Counted from the stretch's first letter, positions 53,322 to 62,450 are shown. The stretch is DNA of 64,000 nucleotides from Fen-1135 sp963705275 (GCA_963705275.1 OY970063.1:124001-188000); one strand, 5' to 3'. The notes: generated by a model not told the origin, from the letters alone. Numbers and translations are program-made.

Positions 53322-54212
53322 ATGCAGAAAGTCATTTTTCAGTGCGAAGGGCCGTCCGGAAAAACAGAGTTCTATATTGACAGAGAGACTTTCCGGATAA
53401 AGGAACCAGGGGAACGCGAATTCCAGATCGCATCCAATACGCTTCTCTGGATCAAGTACCGAAATAATCCCTGGATTCTCCAGGACAATGGTCTGTGCTT
53501 CCGATTATCCGTGATCTGGATGAATAACGGCAGCGAGCAAAAAAAGGATGTTCTGCTCTTTCACGACCGGCAGGCGAACACAGACCTCATTCTGTTTCTA
53601 AAGAGCCATTATCCTGACCAGTGTCTTATCGGCCCTAATGAGAACGAAAGACGTTGGCTGCTTGGGGTGTCTGAGAGGAACGTCTATCGTCTTTATAACC
53701 TGGGCCTTGCTGCAACACTTGGCATCATCTCAGCTATCCTGATCATCCAAATAATCTTTTTATATCTATCCCTTTCCACCTCGCAATTTATCATCGTCTC
53801 AAATACCGATGCCTTTTATCGCGCAGGAAAAATCCTGTTCATTATTACCTTGATCCCTCTCAGCCTTCTCATGCTGATTATGATGAAAAGGCTGATGATT
53901 GTCAAAACAGACCAAAGGGGCGTCACTATTCAGAAACTTTTTACGAGGAAAAGATTGAAGTGGCGGGATATCGAGGCTGGTGATGCCAGGAAAGAGACAT
54001 CAAGCATTTATACCGGCCTATTCTGCTATTACTCTGATAAGGTGAATGTTCTGGCCACGAGCAGTTTGATAAAGGTTTGTCTCAGAACGCGGGCGGGAGA
54101 CACGATTTTTCTAAAGATGGCTGCTGATGAAGCAGGCCGGCTTTACCGGGAATTGTATCATCGGGACAAAGTTTCACTGGATGAAGCGGAGGCAGTGAAG
54201 GCTTTTCTTTAA
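53322..54212 (+). CDS. Membrane protein of unknown function
   Basis: 296 residues. The N-terminal ~125 are soluble. Two transmembrane helices (LGLAATLGIISAILIIQIIF, about 130-150, and ILFIITLIPLSLLMLIMMKR, about 170-190) follow. Then comes a PH-like soluble domain (VKTDQRGVTIQKLFTRKRLK ... WRDIEAGDARK), as in bacterial PH-domain membrane proteins. The ATG at 53322 has TTGGAG 5 bases upstream; a GTG at 53316 is an alternative. Its function is unknown. A strong hairpin follows the stop. Confidence 0.6.
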   Translation: MQKVIFQCEGPSGKTEFYIDRETFRIKEPGEREFQIASNTLLWIKYRNNPWILQDNGLCFRLSVIWMNNGSEQKKDVLLFHDRQANTDLILFLKSHYPDQCLIGPNENERRWLLGVSERNVYRLYNLGLAATLGIISAILIIQIIFLYLSLSTSQFIIVSNTDAFYRAGKILFIITLIPLSLLMLIMMKRLMIVKTDQRGVTIQKLFTRKRLKWRDIEAGDARKETSSIYTGLFCYYSDKVNVLATSSLIKVCLRTRAGDTIFLKMAADEAGRLYRELYHRDKVSLDEAEAVKAFL

Positions 54213-54222
54213 ATAAAGAAAG

Positions 54223-54254
54223 GGACAAGGAGCAGGCGGGTCTGCTCCTTGTCC
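54223..54254. terminator. Strong hairpin between convergent genes
   Basis: GGACAAGGAGCAG (54223-54235) and CTGCTCCTTGTCC (54242-54254) form a perfect 13-bp stem with a 6-base loop. On the minus strand it is followed by a T-rich stretch (complement of 54202-54222), so it best fits the symporter gene. It may serve both. Confidence 0.75.
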
Positions 54255-54267
54255 TCCAAGTGCACAA

Positions 54268-55752
54268 CTAAAGCTTGAAGACCGGTTCCATCTGCTTGGG
54301 GAGGTTCTTGCCGGCAGCCCCGCTGGTGAACAGCGAAACCACCGTTGTCAATATTACGGCCCCTCCAATTGTTAGTAGATAATAAGGGAAGGGAAGTTTA
54401 TAGACCTTGAAATTCTCTAAGATGGGAAGGAGAATGTTGAAGATAACCGCAAAAGACAGACCCGTGATAATACCTTCCCGGGAGCAACGTTTCCAGAGAA
54501 GCCCCATCACGAAGGTGGGGATTGTCACGGATGCGAAGAAGCCCCAACCGAGCGTTCCCAAAATAGCGACGGCGCGGCCCCCCCAGTAGCCAAAGCCTAT
54601 ACAAAGGATCATCACGACGATCTGCAGAAAACGGCCGACGACGATCTGTCTATCGTGGGCTACCTCGTGCCCCATAGCACCTGCCAGGTCACGGGTGATT
54701 GCGCCTGAGGCAAGCGAGATGAAGAAGCTAGCCGTCGAGACGATGGCCGCCAGAAGCGCCGCCATGATCAGTGCCTGCATTACTCCTCCCGTCTTACTCA
54801 CAAAAAGGAATGCCGCCTTGTCCAGGTCCTTGATTGCCGGCACGGCTCCGGTCGCTACGAGATATACAGCACCGTAGCCTACAAGGATCCACACCAGGGA
54901 GGTTGCGCCATAGGCCACTCCGCCGAGCCAACCAGCCAGCTTAAGGTCCTTATGGCTCTTCACGGCATACATCTTGGCAAGCATAGTGGGCTGACCCATG
55001 ACGCCGATGAAGAAGACCATGGCAAAGGTGATGACAAGTTGGAACGGCATCGCCCCGGCCCCGTCAACGAAGCTCGGGCCGAAGTTCGGGGCGTTCATGA
55101 TGGCGCTGAAATCGCCTCCCGTCATGGCAAAGAAGGCGACGATGACACCCATAACACCGATCAGCATAACCAGTCCCTGGAAGGCATCAGTCAGGATGCT
55201 CCCGGACATACCGGAGACCAGCATGTAGGCCAGTGTGCTTCCGAACATTATGGCAACACCCCATTCCTCGGATACTCCGAGCATCTGGTTCATCAGCTTG
55301 GCGCCGCCTTTCACCTGCGACGAAAGGTAGGCAATGGCCGCCAGAAACAAGCCGATGGCAAGGATGCCACGTACCGCCTGGCTCTGGAAACGAACACGGG
55401 CGATATCAGGCAGCGTTGCCACGTCTGTGACTTCTGCCATGGCGCGCATGCGCTTGCCGATGACCCAATAGCCATAGGCAAAGCCCGGACCGCAGGCGAT
55501 GGTCATCCAGATGGAAGTGAAGCCAAACTTATAGACCAGGCCGGGACCGCCGATAAAACCGAAAGCGCTCATAACAGCGGCCATGGAAGCGAGACCGATG
55601 ACAAGCCCGCCAAACATCTTGGTGCCGCCGAAGAAGCCTTCCGCCGTCTTGGCATATCTGTTCGCATACCAGCCGATACCTATAGAAATAAGCATAAATA
55701 CGATTGTATAACCAATAATCAATGGCGATGGTTGAATCAATTGTTCATCCAT
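54268..55752 (-). CDS. Sodium:solute symporter (SSS family)
   Basis: 494 residues with about 13 membrane helices. The core GLASMAAVMSAFGFIGGPGLVY and IAYLSSQVKGGAKLMNQMLG are typical of SSS (LeuT-fold) transporters in the carboxylate group (ActP/PutP-like). TDAFQGLVMLIGVMGVIVAF and SAFFISLASGAITRDLAGA-like segments (here STASFFISLASGAITRDLAG) mark TM6-TM8. The substrate is not known; acetate or another short monocarboxylate would suit the acyl-CoA genes nearby. A small membrane protein gene precedes it by 12 bp. Confidence 0.9.
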   Translation of the reverse strand: MDEQLIQPSPLIIGYTIVFMLISIGIGWYANRYAKTAEGFFGGTKMFGGLVIGLASMAAVMSAFGFIGGPGLVYKFGFTSIWMTIACGPGFAYGYWVIGKRMRAMAEVTDVATLPDIARVRFQSQAVRGILAIGLFLAAIAYLSSQVKGGAKLMNQMLGVSEEWGVAIMFGSTLAYMLVSGMSGSILTDAFQGLVMLIGVMGVIVAFFAMTGGDFSAIMNAPNFGPSFVDGAGAMPFQLVITFAMVFFIGVMGQPTMLAKMYAVKSHKDLKLAGWLGGVAYGATSLVWILVGYGAVYLVATGAVPAIKDLDKAAFLFVSKTGGVMQALIMAALLAAIVSTASFFISLASGAITRDLAGAMGHEVAHDRQIVVGRFLQIVVMILCIGFGYWGGRAVAILGTLGWGFFASVTIPTFVMGLLWKRCSREGIITGLSFAVIFNILLPILENFKVYKLPFPYYLLTIGGAVILTTVVSLFTSGAAGKNLPKQMEPVFKL

Positions 55753-55764
55753 TATCTCACCTCC

Positions 55765-56223
55765 TTAGTGAAGTTTCTCTTGAGCGGCGACCTCTTTCAT
55801 AAACGTGTTCCACTCGTCGTCGGGAACCACACTCTTATCGAAGAGGACCACATAGGAGAGGGTTGAGGTCAGGAAGTTACCCAGCCAGAAAAATACCATG
55901 GCTCCGAAAAAACCGGGGTGCATTCCGAGGATGAAATCCAGCTTCTCGCCCTTCGTCATGTAGACAATTGTAAAGGCAACGGCTTGTACAACACCATTTA
56001 GCAACACGGGCCAGATAAGGACAGCCGTGCTTATCTTCTGGTTTACTACCGCGCCCATCACATAGTAAACGACGACCAGGGCAGCACAGGCCAGAAGACC
56101 AAAGTAGATGAGCTGATTGCTCTTGCTCAGGGCGCCTTGCCAGCTTGCGTAAAGGATAAATGCCCAGAGCAGCGCCGCAAGAACCATTAAAAAATCTCTT
56201 GCTTTGTCTTCAATAGGGATCAT
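55765..56223 (-). CDS. Small four-helix membrane protein, probable companion of the symporter
   Basis: 152 residues with about four membrane helices (for example FLMVLAALLWAFILYASWQG, LIYFGLLACAALVVVYYVMG and FGAMVFFWLGNFLTSTLSYV). It lies upstream of and 12 bp from the SSS transporter on the same strand. Small companion proteins of SSS transporters (DUF4212-type) have two helices; this one has more and is not clearly of that family. A GGAAGGAGG Shine-Dalgarno precedes it at a longer spacing of about 11 bases. Confidence 0.65.
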   Translation of the reverse strand: MIPIEDKARDFLMVLAALLWAFILYASWQGALSKSNQLIYFGLLACAALVVVYYVMGAVVNQKISTAVLIWPVLLNGVVQAVAFTIVYMTKGEKLDFILGMHPGFFGAMVFFWLGNFLTSTLSYVVLFDKSVVPDDEWNTFMKEVAAQEKLH

Positions 56224-56317
56224 TGCTTTCTTTTCCTCCTTCCATGATTATTATTTAGTCTTTCAAGAACAAAGACATAATACTTGGTGCGAGGACTGGA
56301 AGTTAAAACGATAATAT

Positions 56318-56500
56318 CTAATTCTTCTTTTCAGCGGCCTTTTGCATTTCTTCAATATCTTTTACCGTTCCTGATGCAGACCAATCTGACTGGCTTTTGT
56401 CGGCCTTTTTTTTCGGCTCTTCATCTTTGCCGCAGGCGCTCAGGAATCCCACACTGGCAAAAAATAGCAAAGCCAGCAGGCAGGCAATAAATCTTCTCAT
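56318..56500 (-). CDS. Small lipoprotein
   Basis: 60 residues. The ATG at 56500 opens a lipoprotein signal (MRRFIACLLALLFFASVGF) ending LSAC with Cys23. The mature part is short and charged (GKDEEPKKKADKSQSDWSAS ... DIEEMQKAAEKKN), a form typical of small outer-membrane lipoproteins. CGGGGG acts as the likely ribosome-binding site. It lies 94 bp upstream of the small membrane protein gene on the same strand. Its function is unknown. Confidence 0.65.
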   Translation of the reverse strand: MRRFIACLLALLFFASVGFLSACGKDEEPKKKADKSQSDWSASGTVKDIEEMQKAAEKKN

Positions 56501-56834
56501 CGCAATGCCCCCGTTTTGACGCTGAAGTGTGTTATCACCTTGCACAAAAATCTTGCACTTTTCAAATAATCGGCTATGCTTATAGCAGCTTTCTGAATGA
56601 GAAGCGAGCAAAAATTATCCTTTTTTCTCATGAGCTAATAACCTTATTTTAGATTTCTGCCATAAATCATCAAAATTAAATGGTGCTTGCTTTGTCGTCC
56701 TGTATATTTGATACAAAAAAATTGTCTCATTGGAAGGAGGTGAGTAAGAGTTCATTTTCTTTGTTCTCTGCAGCAATTTCACATCTCCATGATAGAAGTG
56801 TATTAATAGCTAAGAATAGAAAGGAGTATGATCT
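56501..56834. other. Intergenic region with a possible short leader ORF
   Basis: 334 bp between divergent genes. A GTG-started 32-codon frame at 56740-56838 ends in a TGA overlapping the start of the 3-hydroxyacyl-CoA dehydrogenase (ATGA). Its Shine-Dalgarno AAGGAG directly abuts the GTG, which is too close, so support is weak. No terminator hairpin or known riboswitch is seen. Confidence 0.35.
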
Positions 56835-57740
56835 ATGAAAAAATCCTTTAAGAAAGTCGCGGTGGTTGGTACCGGTATCTTGGGAACACAAATCGCGATG
56901 CTGGCCGCAAACGTCGGTTACAAAGTGAAGGTCTATGATCCGCGGGAAGGGGCATTTGACATCGCCTTTAAGAACCGCATGGCGGAGCTCAAGGGTAAGA
57001 AGATCAAGCCATTCATTCCCTGGGAGAAATGGGAACGGATCAGAAAAGCAGTTGTGCAGGTGACGGACCTGCGCGAAGCAGTGAAGGACGCGGACTTGGT
57101 CATAGAGGCGGCGCCGGAAAATATAGAATTGAAAAACAAGGTCTTCAAGCAGCTCGGTGCGATGACGCCCAAGAGCTGTATACTCGCAACCAACAGTTCG
57201 TCCATTCCCGTGTCTAAGATGGAAAAGAGCAGCGGCAGGCCGGAACGCTGTCTTAACATCCATTTCTACTTCCCCCTTCAGGGAGTAAACATGGTGGATA
57301 TCATGGGAGGCACGAAGACGCTGCCCGCAGTCATGAAGAAGGGGAGGGAATGGATCATATCCATCGGCTGCATTCCTCTTACGGTGAACAAGGAGATCCT
57401 GGGGTTCTGCTTCAACCGTGTATGGCGTGCCATCAAGCGCGAGGTTCTCTACATGTGGGGGAACGGGTTTGTGGATCTCCGTGATTCCGACAGGGCATGG
57501 AGGGTCTTCACCGGCATGAAAGAGGGACCCTTTGCCCTGATGGATAAGGTCGGGCTCGACGTTATCTATGATATCGAGATGGTGTATTACAACGACTCGA
57601 AGGACCCAAAGGACAAGCCTCCGGCTGCGTTACTCAAAATGGTGAAGGCAGGAAAACTAGGCGTAAAAAGCGGAAAGGGATTCTACACCTATCCGAATCC
57701 CGAATTTCTCCAGAAGGATTTTCTCAAGCCCAAGAAGTAG
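56835..57740 (+). CDS. 3-hydroxyacyl-CoA dehydrogenase family protein
   Basis: 301 residues. The Rossmann NAD+-binding motif is VVGTGILGTQIA (GxGxxG at 12-17). The acidic residue ending strand 2 is in VKVYDPREG. The catalytic His is in LNIHFYFPLQ with the NSSSIPVSKM region before it. It oxidises (3S)-hydroxyacyl-CoA to the 3-keto form in fatty-acid or aromatic-acid degradation. AAAGGAG lies 8 bases upstream of the ATG. It stands alone; the thiolase and hydratase are 3.5-5 kb away. An internal insertion-free length of about 300 fits the short (Hbd) type. Confidence 0.88.
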   Translation: MKKSFKKVAVVGTGILGTQIAMLAANVGYKVKVYDPREGAFDIAFKNRMAELKGKKIKPFIPWEKWERIRKAVVQVTDLREAVKDADLVIEAAPENIELKNKVFKQLGAMTPKSCILATNSSSIPVSKMEKSSGRPERCLNIHFYFPLQGVNMVDIMGGTKTLPAVMKKGREWIISIGCIPLTVNKEILGFCFNRVWRAIKREVLYMWGNGFVDLRDSDRAWRVFTGMKEGPFALMDKVGLDVIYDIEMVYYNDSKDPKDKPPAALLKMVKAGKLGVKSGKGFYTYPNPEFLQKDFLKPKK

Positions 57741-57943
57741 AGTACTATCATATGCAGTTCCCGCAATTTCGTATGTCATGCTATGGAACAAAGGGCAATG
57801 CAGGAAGATTTCAAAGTCTGAGCATTCTAAAAGACTAACGTCGGGAAAGAATTAAAAAAGATTGACGGAGCCGCAGAACTGCGCGCCATTCAATCTATTG
57901 ATCAGGGACGATTAAAGCTCTCCGCAGCGAAAAAGTATTTACA

Positions 57944-58444
57944 ATGAGGAAATCCATGAAAGCAAAAGATTTAATGGTACCCATTCGTGATTTTCTTAAG
58001 CCTGATAGTACTATCAAGGAGGCTGTCAATCTTCTTAAGACCGCAGCTCGGGGAGAACAAAGGGTGGGCGTTATGGGGCTGCCAGTCTTTGACGATAGTG
58101 GAAAACTTGCTGGAATGTTGTCGATGACAGACATTCTAAAGGCGGTCTACCCGGCATACATGTCGATGATGAATTTAGGTGACTTTGCCTGGGACGGGAT
58201 GCTGGAATCTCTCGCAGCACAGGCGAGAGACAAGAAAGTAGGAGAGTTCATGTCTCAAGATGTTGTCACCGTTAATGAAAATGAACCTCTCATGGAGTGC
58301 GTGGACCTGATCCTGAAAAAGCAAGTCAGGAGGATGCCTGTTCTGGACAAGGAAGGAAAGGTTGTCGGGATGGTCTATTTGCGGGATATCTTCTTTGCCA
58401 TCACGAAGGCGATGCTTGGGGAAGATAATGGAGGCGTGAAATGA
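57944..58444 (+). CDS. CBS-domain protein
   Basis: 166 residues with two CBS motifs. The first spans about 6-60 (KDLMVPIRDFLKPDSTIKEA ... GLPVFDDSGKLAGMLSMTDI). The second spans about 100-155 (GEFMSQDVVTVNENEPLMEC ... RRMPVLDKEGKVVGMVYLRD). The pair forms a Bateman module that senses adenine nucleotides. The stop overlaps the ATG of the following permease (ATGA), so the two are coupled; it probably regulates that transporter. Confidence 0.9.
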   Translation: MRKSMKAKDLMVPIRDFLKPDSTIKEAVNLLKTAARGEQRVGVMGLPVFDDSGKLAGMLSMTDILKAVYPAYMSMMNLGDFAWDGMLESLAAQARDKKVGEFMSQDVVTVNENEPLMECVDLILKKQVRRMPVLDKEGKVVGMVYLRDIFFAITKAMLGEDNGGVK

Positions 58445-59811
58445 CGCAGGAAGTTGCCGCTACGTCAGACCAGTTCTTGATGGGACCAAAATTCTGGATC
58501 GCCACGGCCATTTTTCTCTCAGCCTACGGCCTTATTATATGGGAAAAGGTCCACAAAACAATCGTTGCCGTCTTTGGGGCCGCCTTACTGATTGTGATCG
58601 GGATTATAACCCAGGAAGATGCATTTTATTCCATGGAGCTGGGCGTCGACTGGAACGTGATCTTCCTCCTTGTTAGCATGATGATTATCATCAACATTAT
58701 GAAACCGACCGGTGTATTCGAATACATCGCCATCAAGAGCGCCAAGGCGGCAAAGGGAAGGCCATTTATGATCATGGTGATCTTCTCCACGGTGACGGCG
58801 GTTCTGTCGGCATTTTTGGATAACGTCACGACGGTCCTCTTAATCGCTCCCGTAACCCTCCTCATCTGCCAGGCCCTTGAGCTCGAAGTCGTGCCCTTTC
58901 TCATCACAGAGGCCATCGCATCCAACATCGGGGGGACGGCGACCCTCATCGGAGACCCGCCGAACATCATGATTGCCTCAAAGGCACAACTGGACTTCAT
59001 GGCATTCGTCTATCATCTTACGCCGGTCATCATTGTTGTCATGATCGCTTATATCATCAGTATCAAGTTCATATTCGGGAAGAAGATGGTCGTTAAAGAA
59101 GAGTTACGTCAACGTGTCATGGCCATGGATGAGAATGAGGCCATCAAAGACCCGGCACTCCTGAGGAAATCCCTTGCGGTCCTTGCCGTCACAATGACAG
59201 GTTTTGTTGTCCACGGGATGCTCCATCTGCAGCCCGCGACGATAGCCCTTTTCGGCGCGGGTCTTCTTTTATTAGTATCTGGTATCAAAGAGCCTCACCA
59301 TGTTCTTGCGGAAGCGGAGTGGGCGACCCTCTTCTTCTTTATAGGCCTCTTCATAATCATCGGCGCTGTCATAAAAGTGGGTCTCATCAAGTGGATGTCC
59401 ATCAAGGTATTGGAACTAACTCACGGGAACCTGTTCGGCACCAGTATGATCGTCCTGTGGTTTTCGGCATTTGCCTCGGCATTTATCGACAACATTCCGT
59501 ATGTCGCCACGATGAACCCGCTAATCATTGATATGGCGAAGCAGCTCTGGCCAAATCTCTCCGGGGTGGAGCTTCTCCACCACCCGGACCTGATGCCCAT
59601 GTGGTGGTCATTGGCCCTCGGCGCCTGTCTCGGGGGAAACGGAACGGCGATCGGCGCATCCGCCAATGTCATTGTTGTCGGGATGGCTGAGAGGATGGGG
59701 AAACCCATATCTTTCAGGAAGTTCATGCTCTACGGCATGCCCTTGATGATTGAGTCGGTCCTGATCTGTACAGTCTACGTGTGGATCAGATATTACGTAT
59801 TACAGATCTGA
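58441..59811 (+). CDS. ArsB/NhaD-type ion transporter
   Basis: 456 residues with about 11-12 membrane helices. The signatures of the ArsB/NhaD (IT) superfamily are GGTATLIGDPPNIMIASKAQ and, in the second half, NGTAIGASANVIVVGMAER; these are the two inverted-repeat hairpin regions. SAFLDNVTTVLLIAPVTLL and FIDNIPYVATMNPLI are also conserved. The transported ion (Na+/H+, arsenite, or a dicarboxylate as in SLC13) cannot be fixed. It is translationally coupled to an upstream CBS-domain protein and ends near a bidirectional terminator. Confidence 0.9.
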   Translation: MTQEVAATSDQFLMGPKFWIATAIFLSAYGLIIWEKVHKTIVAVFGAALLIVIGIITQEDAFYSMELGVDWNVIFLLVSMMIIINIMKPTGVFEYIAIKSAKAAKGRPFMIMVIFSTVTAVLSAFLDNVTTVLLIAPVTLLICQALELEVVPFLITEAIASNIGGTATLIGDPPNIMIASKAQLDFMAFVYHLTPVIIVVMIAYIISIKFIFGKKMVVKEELRQRVMAMDENEAIKDPALLRKSLAVLAVTMTGFVVHGMLHLQPATIALFGAGLLLLVSGIKEPHHVLAEAEWATLFFFIGLFIIIGAVIKVGLIKWMSIKVLELTHGNLFGTSMIVLWFSAFASAFIDNIPYVATMNPLIIDMAKQLWPNLSGVELLHHPDLMPMWWSLALGACLGGNGTAIGASANVIVVGMAERMGKPISFRKFMLYGMPLMIESVLICTVYVWIRYYVLQI

Positions 59812-59870
59812 GGGTGAGCAGACAGATATTATAAAGGTCTTAGGAGAAGTCCGCGCGTTAGCTCTTGTGA

Positions 59871-59903
59871 AAAAGAATTCAGTTGAGGTTTTTCAATTCT
59901 TTT
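59871..59903. terminator. Bidirectional AT-rich hairpin between convergent genes
   Basis: AAAAGAATT (59871-59879) and AATTCTTTT (59895-59903) form a 9-bp AT-rich stem between the IT permease and K+ channel copy B. The loop contains a T-rich stretch. Both strands would end in a T run. Stem stability is low. Confidence 0.45.
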
Positions 59904-59906
59904 GGT

Positions 59907-60911
59907 CTATGCCGCAACACATACCTGGGCGAATCGCGTCACATTATCATCTTCGCCAAGGGCTATAAGCTTGTCGCCTTGTGAAATAACGTAACTTGCC
60001 ATGGGGTTGAATATCATCTGTCCGGAATCTTTTTTGACGGCCACAATAATCAGTCCGTATCGCTGTCTGATTTCCGATTCTTCAAGAGATTTTCCGATAA
60101 CCGGTGAGCCATTGCAGATATCGATTTCATCCATTCTGAGTTCAAGGCTCTGTCGCCTCGTTGTGATTTCTATGAAGTCGAGCATTGCGGGCCGTGAGAT
60201 TGCCATGGCCATCCTCATGCCCCCGAGGACGTACGGAGAGATCACGCGATCTGCACCGGCCCTCAGAAGCCGATGTTCAGATTCGATTTCCTCGGAACGG
60301 GAAAGAATGTAGATAGCCGGGTTGAGCTCTTTAGCCGTAAGTATCACATAGAGATTTTGTGCATCGGAGGGAAGTGCGCAGATAATGCCCCTGGCCCTTT
60401 TGATACCCGCTGCAACGAGGGTCTTATCCTGGGTCGCATCCCCCTTATAATAAATGAAGCTCTCGTCTTCTATTATCTTCTGAATGATCTCCGGGTTGTC
60501 ATCAATGACCACGAAATCTATTTTCTCTTGAGATAGTTCCTTACATATCAGATATCCAATCCTGCCGCAGCCGCAAATTATATAATGACGATTAAGTTTT
60601 TTTATCATTTTCTCCAATTTACCCCTCCCCATAAGTGATCTAAAGCGGGCGTCCACCATGGTCTCGGTGAGAAGTCCGATCGTATAGAGCATGGTGCCGA
60701 CCCCGAAAATAACGAGGATAACTGTGAAGAGTCTTCCGCCGGCAGTTTCAGGATAGAAATCCCCATAGCCAACGGTAGAAAGAGTTATGACCGTTGTATA
60801 GAGGGACTCGGTCAGGCTCCATCCTTCGATGAAATGAAAACCGAATGTTCCTATAATAAAAATTGAAATTAAGGCTATTATGGCTATTCTAAGTTTTTTC
60901 GTCGGTATCAA
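59907..60911 (-). CDS. Two-TM potassium channel with RCK domains, copy B
   Basis: 334 residues, the paralogue of copy A (51594-52598) with the same architecture: TVGYGD filter, ICGCGRIGYLICKEL nucleotide-binding motif and TrkA-C domain. Nearly all differences fall in the N-terminal membrane helix (NAALVLISIFIVGTIGFHY versus IAIIALISIFIIGTFGFHF) and a few single sites. Residues from about 30 to the end are almost identical. The two genes lie on the same strand 7.3 kb apart and may form homo- or heterotetramers with different membrane contacts. Confidence 0.92.
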   Translation of the reverse strand: MIPTKKLRIAIIALISIFIIGTFGFHFIEGWSLTESLYTTVITLSTVGYGDFYPETAGGRLFTVILVIFGVGTMLYTIGLLTETMVDARFRSLMGRGKLEKMIKKLNRHYIICGCGRIGYLICKELSQEKIDFVVIDDNPEIIQKIIEDESFIYYKGDATQDKTLVAAGIKRARGIICALPSDAQNLYVILTAKELNPAIYILSRSEEIESEHRLLRAGADRVISPYVLGGMRMAMAISRPAMLDFIEITTRRQSLELRMDEIDICNGSPVIGKSLEESEIRQRYGLIIVAVKKDSGQMIFNPMASYVISQGDKLIALGEDDNVTRFAQVCVAA

Positions 60912-61244
60912 ATGAATCTCCGAAATTATGCATCGAGAAAAAGAACGACGATAGAATGTGACAACTTATTACACGATCATTTTGACAAATGAAATGTTAA
61001 TGCAATCCAATAAAAAATTCAAACCAAATTCATCAGCTTCATTTCTTTTGAAAGGGGTTTTCCGTTAAGACAGATGCCCGTTTTAATTCGTTGCTAAATC
61101 AGACATATGATAAGCGTTTGAAACCCGCATGTTAGGCATGAGCGTCGTCGGAGTATTGGCTCATCATTCTTATTGTTGCGGAGAATCTATTGTGATACTT
61201 TATCAATAATCGACTGGGAAAAATAAGGATTAAGGAGTGCATGT
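60912..61244. other. Intergenic region between divergent K+ channel copy B and thiolase
   Basis: 333 bp. Part of it (about 60990-61050) resembles the upstream region of K+ channel copy A. The rest is AT-rich and holds the thiolase promoter. No RNA gene or strong hairpin is recognised. Confidence 0.45.
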
Positions 61245-62450
61245 ATGGGCTTAAAGGATGTAGTGATGGTTAGTGCCTGCAGGACGGCGATCGGCGATTT
61301 TCTCGGCTCGTTGAAGGATGTGCCTGCGAGGCACTTGGCGATGACGGCGGGGAAGGCCGCTATCGAAAGGGCGGGGATTCCTGCGGATATGATAGACGAG
61401 ATCTGCATGGGCCAGCTTTATACGGGTATGCAGGGTTCGTTGCCTGCGAGACAGGTGGGTATGCGGATAGGCCTTCCGCACAGGAGCGGGGCGGTGACGG
61501 TGAACCAGAACTGCACTTCCGCGATGCGCGCCCTGGAGATCGCGTGCCACAACATTATGCTGGGGAAGACGGAGATAGGCCTTGCCGTGGGCGTGGAGAG
61601 TATGACGAATGCCCCTTATCTGATACCGAAGGCGAGGATGGGCTATCGTATGGGGCAGGGGACTATCGAAGACAGCATGCTGCATGATGGTTTAGTAGAT
61701 GAGCTTGTCCCCGGGCACATGGGAGTGACAGCGGAGAACGTTGCGGAGAAATACGGGATCACACGGAAGGAATGTGATGAGCATGCACTCCTGAGCCACA
61801 GCCGTGCCGTCAAGGCTATCGACGAAGGCAGATTCAAGCGTGAGATCGTTCCCGTGGAGATAAAGAGCAAGAAGGGCGTCAAGATATTTGATACTGATGA
61901 GCACCCTATAAGGAATGCCAGTATGGAAACGATGGGTCAGCTGCCCACGGTCTTCAAGAAAGGCGGTGTCGTCACTGCCGCGAACGCGTCAGGCATAAAT
62001 GACGGCGCCTCAGCAGCAGTGATCATGTCGAAAGAGAAGGCGGCAAAGCTGGGGATCAAGCCCCTGATGAAGCTGATCAACATCTGCGGCGAGGGAGTGG
62101 ACCCTGTATTTATGGGTCTTGGTCCGGCCGTTGCGGTTCCGAAGTGCCTCAAGCAGGCGGGGATGAAGTTCGAGGACATCGAGTACTGGGAATTTCATGA
62201 GGCCTTTGCAGCGCAGTGGCTGGGCGCAGGGAGGAAGCTGAAAGATGATTTCGGGATGGTGCTGGACATCGAGAAGATCAACCACAACGGTTCCGGCATC
62301 GCGCTGGGGCATCCTGTGGGGAGCACGGGGCTCCGCATCATCGTTACGATGTACTACGAGATGGAGAGGCTGGGCCTGACGCTCGGCGGTGCGTCCTTAT
62401 GTGTCGGCGGCGGGCCGGCAATGGCCTCGCTATGGACGCGGGAGATCTGA
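61245..62450 (+). CDS. Thiolase (acetyl-CoA C-acyltransferase)
   Basis: 401 residues. Nucleophile Cys90 is in VTVNQNCTSAMRALEIA. The second catalytic residues are His in EFHEAFAAQW and His in GSGIALGHPVGSTGLR. The acid/base Cys is in ASLCVGGGPAMASLW. It condenses or cleaves acyl-CoA plus acetyl-CoA, in beta-oxidation or butyrate/PHB-type pathways. AAGGAG lies upstream of the ATG. The hydratase gene follows by 28-46 bp, so they form an operon, with acyl-CoA metabolism as the theme. Confidence 0.95.
   Translation: MGLKDVVMVSACRTAIGDFLGSLKDVPARHLAMTAGKAAIERAGIPADMIDEICMGQLYTGMQGSLPARQVGMRIGLPHRSGAVTVNQNCTSAMRALEIACHNIMLGKTEIGLAVGVESMTNAPYLIPKARMGYRMGQGTIEDSMLHDGLVDELVPGHMGVTAENVAEKYGITRKECDEHALLSHSRAVKAIDEGRFKREIVPVEIKSKKGVKIFDTDEHPIRNASMETMGQLPTVFKKGGVVTAANASGINDGASAAVIMSKEKAAKLGIKPLMKLINICGEGVDPVFMGLGPAVAVPKCLKQAGMKFEDIEYWEFHEAFAAQWLGAGRKLKDDFGMVLDIEKINHNGSGIALGHPVGSTGLRIIVTMYYEMERLGLTLGGASLCVGGGPAMASLWTREI

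Noticed and set aside
54952..55866. 304-residue plus-strand open frame opposite the symporter
   Set aside because: It is rich in His, Gly and Asp, the usual composition of an antisense read of membrane helices.
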